Below, one piece after another: positions 39,602 through 48,254 of a stretch of DNA of 64,000 bases (position 1 is the stretch's first letter; each line of letters begins with the position of its first letter). Under the pieces are notes generated by a model. It ran no database searches, was not told the DNA's origin, and worked only from the letters and a program-made list of their open reading frames with translations. Source of the stretch: Paracoccus salsus. Its GTDB lineage: Bacteria > Pseudomonadota > Alphaproteobacteria > Rhodobacterales > Rhodobacteraceae. Both the position numbers and the translations under genes were made by a program. Location of the stretch: contig NZ_JAKGGD010000002.1 in the NCBI RefSeq assembly GCF_021556615.1, forward strand, positions 1 to 64,000. The letters run 5' to 3'.

Positions 39602-40855
39602 TTACATGCCGGCCAGATCGGCGCCGCCCGCCTGCCGGAACCAGCGGATGACGCGGGCGCGTTCCTCGTCCTCCATGAAGCTGACATTGGCGGGCGGCAT
39701 GGCGTCGGTCAGCCCCGACTGGACATAGATCTCGCGCGCGGCGCGGGCGATGTCGGCGGGGGTTTCGAGAAAGACCCCTTTCGGTGCGTGATGGATGCCC
39801 TCATAGACGGGTTCGCGCGCATGGCACATCGAACAGCGGCCCATGATGACGTCGCTGACATCCTCGAAACCCACGGCATCGGCATAGCGCTGTTCCACCG
39901 GCGACAGCGTGCGGGCCTCGGCCTCTTCATAGCGGTCCTGGTTGAGACCCATCGAACTGAGCCACATGATCAGGATGAACAGCACGGTGGTCACCGCCCA
40001 GGTCCACCACAGATTCCCCTCGCGGGCATGCATGGTGTTGAAGAAATGCCGGATGGTGACCCCCATCAGGAAGATCAGCGCGGCGATCAGCCAGTTGTAT
40101 TCGCTGGCGAAGGCCAGCGGGTAATGGTTCGACAGCATCAGGAACACGACCGGCAGGGTCAGGTAGTTGTTATGCGTCGAGCGCAGCTTGGCGATCTTGC
40201 CGTATTTCGGATCCGGCGCGCGTCCGGCCTTGAGATCGGCGACCACGATGCGCTGGTTGGGCATGATGACCAGAAACACGTTGGCGGTCATGATCGTCGC
40301 GGTGAAGGCACCCAGATGCAGCAGCGCGGCACGGCCGGTGAAGACCTGGTCATAGCCCCAGCCCATGATGACCAGCGCCACGAACAGCAGCAGCATCAGG
40401 ACGGTCGGCGTCTCGCCCAGCCCGGACTTGCACAGCGTGTCATAGATCAGCCAGCCGATCGCCAGCGAACCGCCCGAAATGACGATCGCCTGCCAGATGG
40501 CCAGATCCATCTTGGCCGGATCGATCAGATAGAGATTCGCGCCCGCCCAGTAGGTGACCATCAGCAGCGCGGCGCCCGACAGCCAGGTGGCATAGCTTTC
40601 CCATTTGAACCAGGTCAGGTGCTCGGGCATGCGCTCGGGCGCGACCAGATATTTCTGGATGTGATAGAAGCCGCCACCATGGACCTGCCATTCCTCGCCA
40701 TGCGCGCCCATGGGCATGTTCGGAGCCTTGGTCAGGCCCAGATCCAGCGCGACGAAATAGAAGGACGAGCCGATCCAGGCGATGGCGGTGATGACATGCA
40801 GCCAGCGGGTTGCAAAGGCCAGCCATTCCCAGATGACGACATAATCGGGGATCAT
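39602..40855 (-). CDS. puuD: Urate hydroxylase PuuD (membrane urate oxidase with cytochrome c domain)
   Basis: Oxidises urate to 5-hydroxyisourate using a membrane-bound electron chain instead of oxygen-dependent uricase. It has 417 residues. The first 310 hold several hydrophobic helices starting WLAFATRWLHVITAIAWIGSSFYFV, with IRHFFNTMHAREGNLWW near 275. The C-terminus is a cytochrome c-like domain with a haem motif in GRCSMCHARE. It is immediately downstream of hiuH (3 bases apart), so the product is passed to the next enzyme in the same operon. Confidence 0.94.
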   Translation of the reverse strand: MIPDYVVIWEWLAFATRWLHVITAIAWIGSSFYFVALDLGLTKAPNMPMGAHGEEWQVHGGGFYHIQKYLVAPERMPEHLTWFKWESYATWLSGAALLMVTYWAGANLYLIDPAKMDLAIWQAIVISGGSLAIGWLIYDTLCKSGLGETPTVLMLLLFVALVIMGWGYDQVFTGRAALLHLGAFTATIMTANVFLVIMPNQRIVVADLKAGRAPDPKYGKIAKLRSTHNNYLTLPVVFLMLSNHYPLAFASEYNWLIAALIFLMGVTIRHFFNTMHAREGNLWWTWAVTTVLFILIMWLSSMGLNQDRYEEAEARTLSPVEQRYADAVGFEDVSDVIMGRCSMCHAREPVYEGIHHAPKGVFLETPADIARAAREIYVQSGLTDAMPPANVSFMEDEERARVIRWFRQAGGADLAGM

Positions 40856-40858
40856 CGC

Positions 40859-41212
40859 TCAACTCCCGCGATAGGTCGAGAATCCGAACGGCGAGATCAG
40901 CAGCGGCACGTGATAATGGTCCTGCTGCGACATGCCGAAGCGGATCGGGATGATGTCGAGGAAACGCGGGCTCTCGGCCGGCACGCCGCTGGCGTCCATC
41001 CAGGCGCCGGCGTGGAATTCCAGCTCGTAGGTGCCGGTCCGGAACTCTGCCTCGGGCAGGATCTGCCGGTCCGTGCGGCCGTCCGCGTTGGTGCGCAGTC
41101 GCGCAAGCTCGGTCCGCTGGCCCTCGTGCAACCTGAAAAGCACCACCTCCATGCCTTCGGCAGGTCGCCCACGCGCGGTGTCCAGAACATGTGTCGTCAG
41201 GTATCCTGGCAT
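40859..41212 (-). CDS. hiuH: 5-Hydroxyisourate hydrolase
   Basis: A transthyretin-related protein of 117 residues converting 5-hydroxyisourate to OHCU. Family hallmarks are LTTHVLDTARGRPA at the N-terminus, the catalytic His and Arg in this and the central strand, and the C-terminal YHVPLLISPFGFSTYRGS with the YRGS tetrapeptide. It is encoded upstream of puuD in the same operon. AGGAGG lies before the ATG. Confidence 0.96.
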   Translation of the reverse strand: MPGYLTTHVLDTARGRPAEGMEVVLFRLHEGQRTELARLRTNADGRTDRQILPEAEFRTGTYELEFHAGAWMDASGVPAESPRFLDIIPIRFGMSQQDHYHVPLLISPFGFSTYRGS

Positions 41213-41226
41213 CCTCGATCCCTCCT

Positions 41227-41248
41227 GATTATCCCTGTTTCATTGATA
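41227..41248. promoter_or_regulatory. Purine-gene motif copy 2 (hiuH-puuD promoter)
   Basis: A 22-base element on the plus strand: GA then TTATCCCTGTTT then CATTGATA. It shares TTCATTGATA with the copy at 49674 and CATTGA with the copy at 36679. It lies 15-36 bases upstream of the hiuH start. Confidence 0.45.
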
Positions 41249-41335
41249 ACCGATCCTCGCGCGCACGCGAGAGGCGCGGATCGCAAGGCAGTCTCAAGCG
41301 GTGGTGTATAATCGGCCCTGTCACCGCGGAATGCC

Positions 41336-41368
41336 AAAGGGGGCAGCCGCGCTGCCCCCCCCCCCTTT
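41336..41368 (-). terminator. Terminator of the bhc-permease operon
   Basis: On the minus strand GGGGGCAGC-GCG-GCTGCCCCC is followed by TTT. A run of 11 C residues on the plus strand lies on its upstream side (41355-41365). It is 37 bases past the permease stop codon. Confidence 0.65.
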
Positions 41369-41395
41369 CATGTCGTGATCGCCACGCAGGCCGCA

Positions 41396-42862
41396 TCAAT
41401 GCCGGGTTCCGCCTTCCCGCAATCCCGCGCCGTGCCCCTGAAGCCCGCCCGAGACTTCCTCGGTCGATTCCTCGGCCAGTGCTTCGGGCAGCACCAGGTT
41501 CAGGATGATGGCGATCAGCGCCGCCGGCAGGATGCCCGACGCACCCAGGATGCGCAGCGTATCGGGCAGATGCTGCAACGCGTCGGGTTGGCCCGCCCCG
41601 GTGCCCATCGCCTCAAGCTGAAGGCCCAGCCCGACCGACAGCGCGACCGCGAAGATGACCATGTTGCGCCGGTTCCAGATCACGTCCGACAGCATCGAGA
41701 TGCCAGAAGCCACGACCATGCCGAACATCACGATGACACCGCCGCCCAGGACCTCGATCGGTATGGTGAGGATGACACCGCCGATCTTCGGCACGAGGCC
41801 GCAGACGATTAGGAAGGCGGCGCCGATCGTGACGACGTGACGGCTCATCACCCCGGTCATGGCGATCAGCCCGACATTCTGGCTGAACGATGTGTTGGGC
41901 AGACCCCCAAAGACACCGGCGATGGCCGTGCCGACCCCGTCGGCATAGGTCGCCCCGGTGATCTCCTTGTCGGTCGCCTCGCGGCCAGCGCCGCCCTTGG
42001 TGATCCCCGACACGTCGCCGACCGTCTCGACCGCCGACACGAAGGCCATCAGGCAGAAGCCGATCACGGCCGCCATGGTAAACTCGAACCCGTATTTGAA
42101 GGGCACGGGCAGGGCGAACGCCGCGGCATTCTCCCAGCTGCCGGTGATCGCCGCGACCGGCAGCTTTCCGACCGCCATGCAGTAGAAATAGCCGACCAGG
42201 ATGCCGATCAGCACCGCCGAGATGGACAGCATGCCGCGCGCAAAGAATTTCAGCCCCAGCGTCACGAAGATCACCACAAGCGCCGCCGACCAGCTGGCAA
42301 GATCACCATAGGCGGCCGAGCCCTGCGCCTTCAGCGGCACGCCGCCCGCCGCATATTCGATGCCCACCTTGACCAGCGCCAGGCCGATCATCATCACCAC
42401 AAGCCCGGTGACCAGCGGCGGCAGGGCGAAGCGGATCTTGCCGATCACCGTCCCCAGCGCGGCGTGGAAGATGCCCCCGATCAGCACGCCCGCGAACAGC
42501 GCGGCCAGGCCATCGACACCCTTGCCCGCAACCAGCGGGATCATGATCGGGATGAAGGCGAACGAGGTGCCCTGCACGATCGGCAGCTTGGCGCCAACCG
42601 GACCGATGGTCAGCGACTGGAAAAGCGTCGCGACGCCTGCAAAAAGCATCGACATCTGGATCAGATACAGCAGTTCCGGGAAATCAGGGCTGTTTGACCC
42701 GAAGCCGAATCCGGCCGCACCCGCAACGATGATGGCCGGCGTCACATTGGACACGAACATGGCCAGAACATGCTGGATCCCCAGCGGCACCGCCTTCCAC
42801 AGCGGCGGCATGTAATCGGGATCACGCAGTTGTTCCGGCGTGCCGATGCTTGAAGAAGTCAT
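41396..42862 (-). CDS. NCS2-family nucleobase (xanthine/urate/uracil) permease
   Basis: A 488-residue inner-membrane nucleobase:cation symporter of the NAT/NCS2 family, with about 12-14 hydrophobic segments. The signature SQNVGLIAMTG (about 333) matches QNxGxxxxTG. The N-terminus (PLGIQHVLAMFVSNVTPAIIV) and the acidic FCLMAFVSAVETVGD of TM8 are typical of xanthine/urate members. It begins 42 bases after the bhcD stop in the same direction and ends before a terminator, so it can share the bhc transcript. Urate or xanthine uptake fits the neighbouring degradation genes. Confidence 0.88.
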   Translation of the reverse strand: MTSSSIGTPEQLRDPDYMPPLWKAVPLGIQHVLAMFVSNVTPAIIVAGAAGFGFGSNSPDFPELLYLIQMSMLFAGVATLFQSLTIGPVGAKLPIVQGTSFAFIPIMIPLVAGKGVDGLAALFAGVLIGGIFHAALGTVIGKIRFALPPLVTGLVVMMIGLALVKVGIEYAAGGVPLKAQGSAAYGDLASWSAALVVIFVTLGLKFFARGMLSISAVLIGILVGYFYCMAVGKLPVAAITGSWENAAAFALPVPFKYGFEFTMAAVIGFCLMAFVSAVETVGDVSGITKGGAGREATDKEITGATYADGVGTAIAGVFGGLPNTSFSQNVGLIAMTGVMSRHVVTIGAAFLIVCGLVPKIGGVILTIPIEVLGGGVIVMFGMVVASGISMLSDVIWNRRNMVIFAVALSVGLGLQLEAMGTGAGQPDALQHLPDTLRILGASGILPAALIAIILNLVLPEALAEESTEEVSGGLQGHGAGLREGGTRH

Positions 42863-42904
42863 CACCCTATCCTCCCCTTGGTGATATGCGCCCGCAGGCA
42901 TCGC

Positions 42905-43867
42905 TCAGATCGGCACATCGATTGCGATTCCCGCCTCGATTGCCCGCTGAACGACGCTGCCGGCCACGGCGAGGTCCTGAAGACCGACGCCCGTGCCGTC
43001 AAAAATCGTGACTTCCGCATCGCCGCGTCCCTCGTGATCGCCGATGATAACCCGGCCTATCGCGATGACATCGCTTTCGGAAATCGCTTTCTGCGCCGCG
43101 GCATGCTGGAATTCACCGATGCTGACCGATTGGGCAACCTCATCGGTGAAAAGCCGGGCACGTCCGACCAGCGCCGGGTCAAGTTCCTGCTTGCCTCTGG
43201 TGTCGGTGCCCATCGCGGCGATATGGGTCCGACCGGTCACATGCCCGTCCATGAGCAGCGGCGAGAACGCCGAGGTGATCGAGATGATCACGTCGGCATC
43301 GGCCCCCAGCCGGTCCAGTTCGACCGCCTCGAAGGGCAGGTCCAGATCGGCGGCGGTCTCGGCCAGGCGGGTCAGCATCTCGGGATGCGGGTTCCAGCCG
43401 ATGACCTTTTCAAAGCCTCCCAGCCGCGCGGCGGCGCGCATCTGGAAGGCGGATTGATGCCCCGCGCCGATCATGCCCAGCACCTTCGCGCCCCTGGGCG
43501 CCAGATGCCTGATCGAGACGGCGCTGGCGGCGGCCGTACGCAACGCCGTCAGCAGGTTGCCTCCGACCGCTGCCGCGAGACGCCCGGTATCGGGATCGAA
43601 CAGGAAGACCGTGGACTGGTGATTGATCAGCCCGTGCTTCTGGTTGTTCGGCCAGTAGCCACCCGCCTTCAGCCCCAGATTCAGCGCCGCCTTGTCGAAA
43701 CCGCCCTTGAAGCCATACAGCGCATCCTCGTATCCGATCGCCTCACGGACCACCGGGAAATTGCGGGCGTCGCCCTTGGCCATCGAGGCAAAGACCGCCT
43801 CGACCGCATCGAATGCCGCCTCGGGCGTCATAAGCCCGGCGATTTCCGTCTCGGGAACGACCCACAT
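42905..43867 (-). CDS. bhcD: Iminosuccinate reductase BhcD
   Basis: The last enzyme of the beta-hydroxyaspartate cycle: NADH-dependent reduction of iminosuccinate to L-aspartate. The 320-residue protein belongs to the ornithine cyclodeaminase/mu-crystallin family. It has the substrate-binding GFKGGFDKAALNLGLKAGGYW region and the dinucleotide motif VLGMIGAGHQSAFQMRAA near 130. The function rests on its place as the fourth gene after bhcA, bhcB and bhcC, because related family members act on ornithine or alanine. The ATG shares its A with the bhcC stop (TGATG). Confidence 0.9.
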   Translation of the reverse strand: MWVVPETEIAGLMTPEAAFDAVEAVFASMAKGDARNFPVVREAIGYEDALYGFKGGFDKAALNLGLKAGGYWPNNQKHGLINHQSTVFLFDPDTGRLAAAVGGNLLTALRTAAASAVSIRHLAPRGAKVLGMIGAGHQSAFQMRAAARLGGFEKVIGWNPHPEMLTRLAETAADLDLPFEAVELDRLGADADVIISITSAFSPLLMDGHVTGRTHIAAMGTDTRGKQELDPALVGRARLFTDEVAQSVSIGEFQHAAAQKAISESDVIAIGRVIIGDHEGRGDAEVTIFDGTGVGLQDLAVAGSVVQRAIEAGIAIDVPI

Positions 43868-45030
43868 CAGTAGGCCTTCCCGCGCGCGCTGACCGGCCAC
43901 AGCGTTTCGACCTTGCCGTTCCGCACGCCGACATACCAGTCATGGACATTGCAGGTCGGGTCGCAATGACCCGGCACCAGCCGCAGCTTGTCATTCACCT
44001 TCAGCACGCCCTGCGGGTCGTCGATGACGCCATGCTCGTCGCTGCACTTGACGTATTTCACGTCCTCGCGGCCATGGATGAACGGCAGGCCGCTATCGAC
44101 CGACTGCGCCTTGAGGCCGGCGTCGCAAATCGCCTTGTCGGCTTTCGCGTGGCTCATGACCGAGGTCAGGATGAACAGCGCGTTTTCCCATTCGCCCTGG
44201 TCGATACGGTTGCCGTCCTTGTCCAGGATGCGCCCGTAATCGGCGTCCATGAAAGCGTAGCTGCCGCACTGCAATTCGTTGTAAACGCCCGAATTGCTTT
44301 CGAAATAGTAGCTGCCGGTGCCACCGCCCGAAACCAGTTCCGGCTCCAGTCCGGCCTCTTTCAGCGCGTCAACGGCCTCTTGAACCTGGGCGATGGCCGC
44401 GTCGAGTTTTGCCTTGCGGTCCTCATAGCTGTCCATGTGCTGCATGGCGCCCTGATAGGCCTGGATTCCGGTGAATTTCAGCCCCGGCGCCGCATCGGTG
44501 GCACGGGCGATCTCGACCACCGCCTCGGCGGTCTTGACGCCGCAGCGACCCGCGCCGCAGTCGATTTCGACGAAGACCTCAAGCTGGGTGCCGTGCTTTT
44601 CGGCGGCCGCCGACAGGTCGGCCACGTTCGCCACGTCGTCCACGCAGACGATGATGCGCGAGCCATGTTTGGGCAATTGCGCCAGACGGTCGATCTTCTT
44701 CGGGTCGCGGACCTGGTTGCTGACGAGCACGTCCTTGATGCCGCCGCGCACGAAGACCTCGGCCTCGCTGACCTTCTGACAGCAGACGCCGACCGCGCCG
44801 CCCAGGGATTCCTGCAATTTCTGCACATCGACCGATTTGTGCATCTTGCCGTGGCTGCGATGGCGCATCCCGTGGGCCCTGGCGTAATCGCCCATTTTCC
44901 TGATGTTGCGTTCCAGCGCATCCAGGTCGAGGATCAGGCACGGGGTCTGGATGTCCTTTTCGTCCATTCCCGGCAGCGCGGGCACGTCGAAGCCGACTTC
45001 CAGCCCTTCAAAGGTGGTCGGTGCGTTCAT
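43867..45030 (-). CDS. bhcC: Beta-hydroxyaspartate aldolase BhcC
   Basis: Condenses glycine with glyoxylate to give (2R,3S)-beta-hydroxyaspartate. It is a 387-residue PLP enzyme of the D-threonine aldolase/alanine racemase fold III class. The PLP Lys is in RHRSHGKMHKSVDVQ (about residues 56-70). The metal ligands are His and Cys in PGHCDPTCNVHDW near the C-terminus. Length and surroundings match the cycle enzyme described in Paracoccus denitrificans. Confidence 0.93.
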   Translation of the reverse strand: MNAPTTFEGLEVGFDVPALPGMDEKDIQTPCLILDLDALERNIRKMGDYARAHGMRHRSHGKMHKSVDVQKLQESLGGAVGVCCQKVSEAEVFVRGGIKDVLVSNQVRDPKKIDRLAQLPKHGSRIIVCVDDVANVADLSAAAEKHGTQLEVFVEIDCGAGRCGVKTAEAVVEIARATDAAPGLKFTGIQAYQGAMQHMDSYEDRKAKLDAAIAQVQEAVDALKEAGLEPELVSGGGTGSYYFESNSGVYNELQCGSYAFMDADYGRILDKDGNRIDQGEWENALFILTSVMSHAKADKAICDAGLKAQSVDSGLPFIHGREDVKYVKCSDEHGVIDDPQGVLKVNDKLRLVPGHCDPTCNVHDWYVGVRNGKVETLWPVSARGKAY

Positions 45031-45041
45031 GATGCCTCTCC

Positions 45042-45989
45042 TCAGGTCCAGGGCAGCGTGTCGAGATCGACATTGCCGCCGGTGATGATGATGCCGACGC
45101 GCTTGCCGGCGAATGCGTCGCGGTTCTTCAGGATCGTGGCCAGAGGCACGGCGCTGCTGGGTTCCATCACCACGCGCAGATGCTTCCAGGTCAGTTTCAT
45201 CGCGTCGATGATGTCCTGTTCCGTGGCGGTATAGATCTCGGACACGTGGTTGCTGACGAAATGCCAGGTCAGATCCTTCAGCGGCACCAGCAGCCCGTCC
45301 GCGATGGTTTTCGGGGCGTCGTCCGCGATGATGTGACCGGCCTTGAAGCTGCGATAGGCGTCATCGGCCTGCTCGGGTTCGGCCGCGATCACTTTGGTTT
45401 CGGGCGCCAGGGTGGACAGCGTCAGGCAGGTGCCCGAGATCATGCCGCCGCCGCCGATCGGGGCCACGACCATGTCCAGCCCGTCGGTCTGTTCGATGAA
45501 CTCCCTGGCACAGGTGCCCTGCCCCGCGATCACGCGCGGATCATTGTAGGGGTGGACGAAATCGCCGCCGGTTTCGGCCTGCACCCTGGCGAAGGTCTCT
45601 TCGCGCGATGAGGTCGAGGGATCGCATTCGGTGATCTTGCCCCCATAGCGCGCGACCGTATCCTTCTTGGCTTGCGGGGCCGTGCGCGGCATCACCACGT
45701 TGCAGGGAATCCCGCGCCGCATGGCCGCATAGGACAGGCAGGACGCATGGTTGCCCGAGGAATGCGTCGCCACGCCCCTGGCCGCCTGCGCCTCGTCCAG
45801 CCCGAAGACCGCATTGCTGGCGCCGCGAACCTTGAACGCCCCCGGCTCCTGGAAATTCTCGCATTTGAAGAACAGCCGAGCGCCGGTCAGATCATCGAGA
45901 TAATCCGAGGTGCGGATGGGTGTCCGCCGGATATGCGGCTTGATCCGCTTATGCGCGTCCAGCATGTCCTGGTAGGTCGGGATTTGCAT
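45042..45989 (-). CDS. bhcB: Beta-hydroxyaspartate dehydratase BhcB
   Basis: Dehydrates beta-hydroxyaspartate to iminosuccinate. The 315-residue PLP enzyme has the serine/threonine dehydratase fold. The PLP Lys is in CENFQEPGAFKVRGASNAV, the phosphate-binding loop is SSGNHASCLSYAA, and the Gly-rich segment is APIGGGGMISG. The start at 45989 is preferred because GAAGGG is 7 bases upstream; an ATG at 46004 overlapping the bhcA stop would add 5 residues. Generic dehydratases look alike, so the bhcA and bhcC neighbours decide the assignment. Confidence 0.92.
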   Translation of the reverse strand: MQIPTYQDMLDAHKRIKPHIRRTPIRTSDYLDDLTGARLFFKCENFQEPGAFKVRGASNAVFGLDEAQAARGVATHSSGNHASCLSYAAMRRGIPCNVVMPRTAPQAKKDTVARYGGKITECDPSTSSREETFARVQAETGGDFVHPYNDPRVIAGQGTCAREFIEQTDGLDMVVAPIGGGGMISGTCLTLSTLAPETKVIAAEPEQADDAYRSFKAGHIIADDAPKTIADGLLVPLKDLTWHFVSNHVSEIYTATEQDIIDAMKLTWKHLRVVMEPSSAVPLATILKNRDAFAGKRVGIIITGGNVDLDTLPWT

Positions 45990-46003
45990 CTGGGTGCCCT
46001 TCA

Positions 46004-47194
46004 TCACGCGGCGGCCTGCTGGGCGCTGGCGGCGCTTTGGCGATAATGTTCCTGCGCGGCGGCGACACCGCTGCCAAGCGTGACGGGCAGGCCCAGATCG
46101 GCCATGACCATTTCCGCCGTGGCGATCCCCGACAGCGCCATCACGTCGGTCAGCATGCCCAGATGCCCGATGCGGAACACCTTGCCGGCGACATCGCCCA
46201 GCCCGGTGCCGAAGGCCACGTCATAGGTGTTCAGCGCGTGGCTGACGATCCTGTTGGCATCGAAACCCTCGGGCACCCGGATCGCGCTGACGCTGTCGGA
46301 ATACAGCTCTGGCCGCCGCGCGCAAAGGCTGAGGCCCCAGGCGTCGACCGCCTTGCGCACGCCTTCGGCGATGCGTTTGTGACGGGCAAAGACGTTCTCG
46401 AGCCCCTCGTCCAGCAGCATCTGGCAGGCGACATTCAGCCCGTTCAGCAAGCCGACCGGCGGCGTGTAGGGAAAACCGTTTGCGGCATAGCCCCTGGCCA
46501 TGTCGCGGATGTCGAAGAAGGTGCGCGGCAGGCTGGCGGTCTCGACCGCCGCCATCGCCTTCGGCGAGAAGCCGACAATGGCCAGACCGGGCGGCAACAT
46601 GAAGCCCTTCTGGCTGCCGGTGACGGCGATATCGACGCCCCATTCGTCCATGCGGAAATCGTAGCAGGCGATCGAGCTGACGCCGTCCACGAACAGCAGC
46701 GCCGGGTGGCCGGCGGCGTCCAGCGCGCGACGGACGGCGCCGATGTCCGATTTTACCCCAGTCGCGGTCTCGTTATGCGTGGCCAGAACGACCTTGATCT
46801 CGTGTCCCTTGTCGGCGGCCAGGATTTCCTCGAAACGGTCGGCCGGAACGCCGTCGCCCCATGCCTGCATGACGACCTGCACATCCAGCCCGTGACGCTG
46901 GCACATGTCGATCCAGCGCTGGCTGAACATGCCGTTGCGCGTGGCCAGAACCTTGTCGCCCGCCGACAGCGTGTTGGTAATCGCGGTCTCCCAGCCGCCC
47001 GTGCCGGTCGAGGGGAACACGAAAACCTGCCCGTCGATGGTCTTCAGCACCTTCTTGACGCCGTCCAGCGCAGGATGAAGGATCTTGCCGAAGACAGGGC
47101 TGCGATGGTCGATAGTAGGCATGTCCACGGCCTTGCGCAGCACCTCGGGGATGTTGGTCGGGCCGGGGATGAAAACGGGGTTCTGGCTGGTCAT
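46004..47194 (-). CDS. bhcA: L-aspartate:glyoxylate aminotransferase BhcA
   Basis: Transfers the amino group from aspartate to glyoxylate, giving oxaloacetate and glycine and starting the beta-hydroxyaspartate cycle. It is a 396-residue class V PLP aminotransferase of the serine-glyoxylate type. FIPGPTNIPEVLR opens the protein, PSTGTGGWE binds the cofactor, FVDGVSSIACYDF contains the PLP Asp, and VTGSQKGFMLPPG holds the PLP Lys (K196). AGGAGG lies 6 bases before the ATG. It is the first gene of the bhcABCD operon, divergent from bhcR. Confidence 0.93.
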   Translation of the reverse strand: MTSQNPVFIPGPTNIPEVLRKAVDMPTIDHRSPVFGKILHPALDGVKKVLKTIDGQVFVFPSTGTGGWETAITNTLSAGDKVLATRNGMFSQRWIDMCQRHGLDVQVVMQAWGDGVPADRFEEILAADKGHEIKVVLATHNETATGVKSDIGAVRRALDAAGHPALLFVDGVSSIACYDFRMDEWGVDIAVTGSQKGFMLPPGLAIVGFSPKAMAAVETASLPRTFFDIRDMARGYAANGFPYTPPVGLLNGLNVACQMLLDEGLENVFARHKRIAEGVRKAVDAWGLSLCARRPELYSDSVSAIRVPEGFDANRIVSHALNTYDVAFGTGLGDVAGKVFRIGHLGMLTDVMALSGIATAEMVMADLGLPVTLGSGVAAAQEHYRQSAASAQQAAA

Positions 47195-47221
47195 GGCGAC
47201 TCCTCCTGCGGGTTATTGACG

Positions 47222-47250
47222 AGATTACGCCCCGCGACACAATGACACAA
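47222..47250 (-). promoter_or_regulatory. Candidate bhcA promoter
   Basis: On the minus strand TTGTGT (47245-47250), 17-base spacer, TAATCT (47222-47227), 28 bases upstream of the bhcA start. An IclR-type palindrome abuts the -35 side. Confidence 0.55.
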
Positions 47251-47256
47251 TTTTTC

Positions 47257-47271
47257 TGGAAACGTTTTCCG
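47257..47271. promoter_or_regulatory. IclR-type operator, probable BhcR site
   Basis: T-GGAAA-CGT-TTTCC-G is a 5-bp inverted repeat with 3-base spacing. It has the same architecture as the Y-GGAAA-TNA-TTTCC-R consensus described for E. coli IclR. It lies immediately upstream of the bhcA -35, a position suited to activation. Further TGGAAAAC (47288) and GTTTTTCCA (47317-47325) half sites lie nearer bhcR. Confidence 0.6.
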
Positions 47272-47287
47272 ATAAGCGGACAGACTC

Positions 47288-47325
47288 TGGAAAACCGCGT
47301 CGAAACATGGGCTTGTGTTTTTCCA
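47288..47325. promoter_or_regulatory. Second pair of IclR-type half sites
   Basis: TGGAAAAC at 47288-47295 and its inverted form GTTTTTCCA at 47317-47325 are separated by about 21 bases. They may mediate cooperative BhcR binding or autoregulation of bhcR. Confidence 0.4.
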
Positions 47326-47381
47326 CTTGCAGCCAGCAATTTTCGCTGGAATCAGGATGCATTGTTAACCGGGGGGATAAA

Positions 47382-48182
47382 ATGGCTGAGCCGCAACGCA
47401 AGCGGGGGCGTCCGCGCAGCGCACCGGAAAACGCCGGAACCATTCAGGCGCTGGACAGGGCACTGGACATTCTGGACCTGCTGGCTGCCCATCCCGGCCT
47501 GACGCTGTCGGAAGTGGCCGAGAGGATGGAGCAGTCGCCCTCGACCGTGCATCGCGTCCTGCACACGCTGGCCTCACGCGGTGTCGCGGAAAGCGACCCG
47601 GCCACCCAGAGCTGGCATATCGGCCCTGCGACCTTCCGGCTGGGATCCGCCTTCATGCGCCGATCGGGTATCGTCGAGCGCGCGCGCCCGATCCTGCGGG
47701 CGCTGATGGAACATACCGGAGAGACGGCGAATCTTGGCATTCTGAATGGCGACGCGGTGCTTTTCGTCAGCCAGGCCGAGACACAGGAAACGATCCGCGC
47801 CTTCTTTCCGCCCGGCACAAGATCGCCGCTGCATTGCTCGGGGATCGGCAAGGCGCTTCTGGCGTTTGGACGGCCCGAAACGCTAGCCGCGCTGGTCGAG
47901 CACACGCCGCTGAAGCGGTTCACCGACAAGACCCTGACCACTGCCGAGGCGCTGAAAGAGGACCTTGCACGCATCCGTCACCGCGGCTTCGCCTTCGACG
48001 ACGAGGAAAAATCCCGCGGCATGCGCTGCATTGCCGCGCCGGTCTTCGACCTGACGGGAGAAGCGGTCGCCGGCATCAGCGTCAGCGGCCCCAGCCATCG
48101 GATCGGACATGAACATGTCAAGACGCTGGGGGCCGTGGTCGCGGCGGCGGCCCAGGATCTGTCGCAGGCGATGGGGGCCTGA
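47382..48182 (+). CDS. bhcR: IclR-family regulator BhcR of the beta-hydroxyaspartate cycle
   Basis: A 266-residue IclR regulator. A basic N-terminal tail (PQRKRGRPRSAP) precedes the winged HTH (LTLSEVAERMEQSPSTVHRVLHTLASRG, about 44-71). The C-terminal effector domain has GETANLGILNGDAVLFV, SPLHCSGIGKALLAF and GMRCIAAPVFD. It is divergent from bhcA, as in known bhc clusters, where the regulator senses glyoxylate. The start at 47382 has GGGGGG 5 bases upstream; an in-frame start 75 bases earlier would run through the half-site region. Confidence 0.92.
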   Translation: MAEPQRKRGRPRSAPENAGTIQALDRALDILDLLAAHPGLTLSEVAERMEQSPSTVHRVLHTLASRGVAESDPATQSWHIGPATFRLGSAFMRRSGIVERARPILRALMEHTGETANLGILNGDAVLFVSQAETQETIRAFFPPGTRSPLHCSGIGKALLAFGRPETLAALVEHTPLKRFTDKTLTTAEALKEDLARIRHRGFAFDDEEKSRGMRCIAAPVFDLTGEAVAGISVSGPSHRIGHEHVKTLGAVVAAAAQDLSQAMGA

Positions 48183-48254
48183 TGGCCGAACGGGCAGGAA
48201 CGGCGACGGCCGCCACTCGCGGCGGCTGTCGTCAGGCGTCGGCGCCTGCGCGCA

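Noticed and set aside
41355-41365. Run of 11 C residues as a phase-variation tract
   Set aside because: It lies outside any coding region, on one arm of a terminator hairpin. Slippage there would not switch a gene.
45042-46007. Plain threonine dehydratase, D-threonine aldolase, serine-glyoxylate aminotransferase and ornithine cyclodeaminase
   Set aside because: Each single gene could take that generic name, but the four in this order with a divergent IclR gene match the beta-hydroxyaspartate cycle cluster.
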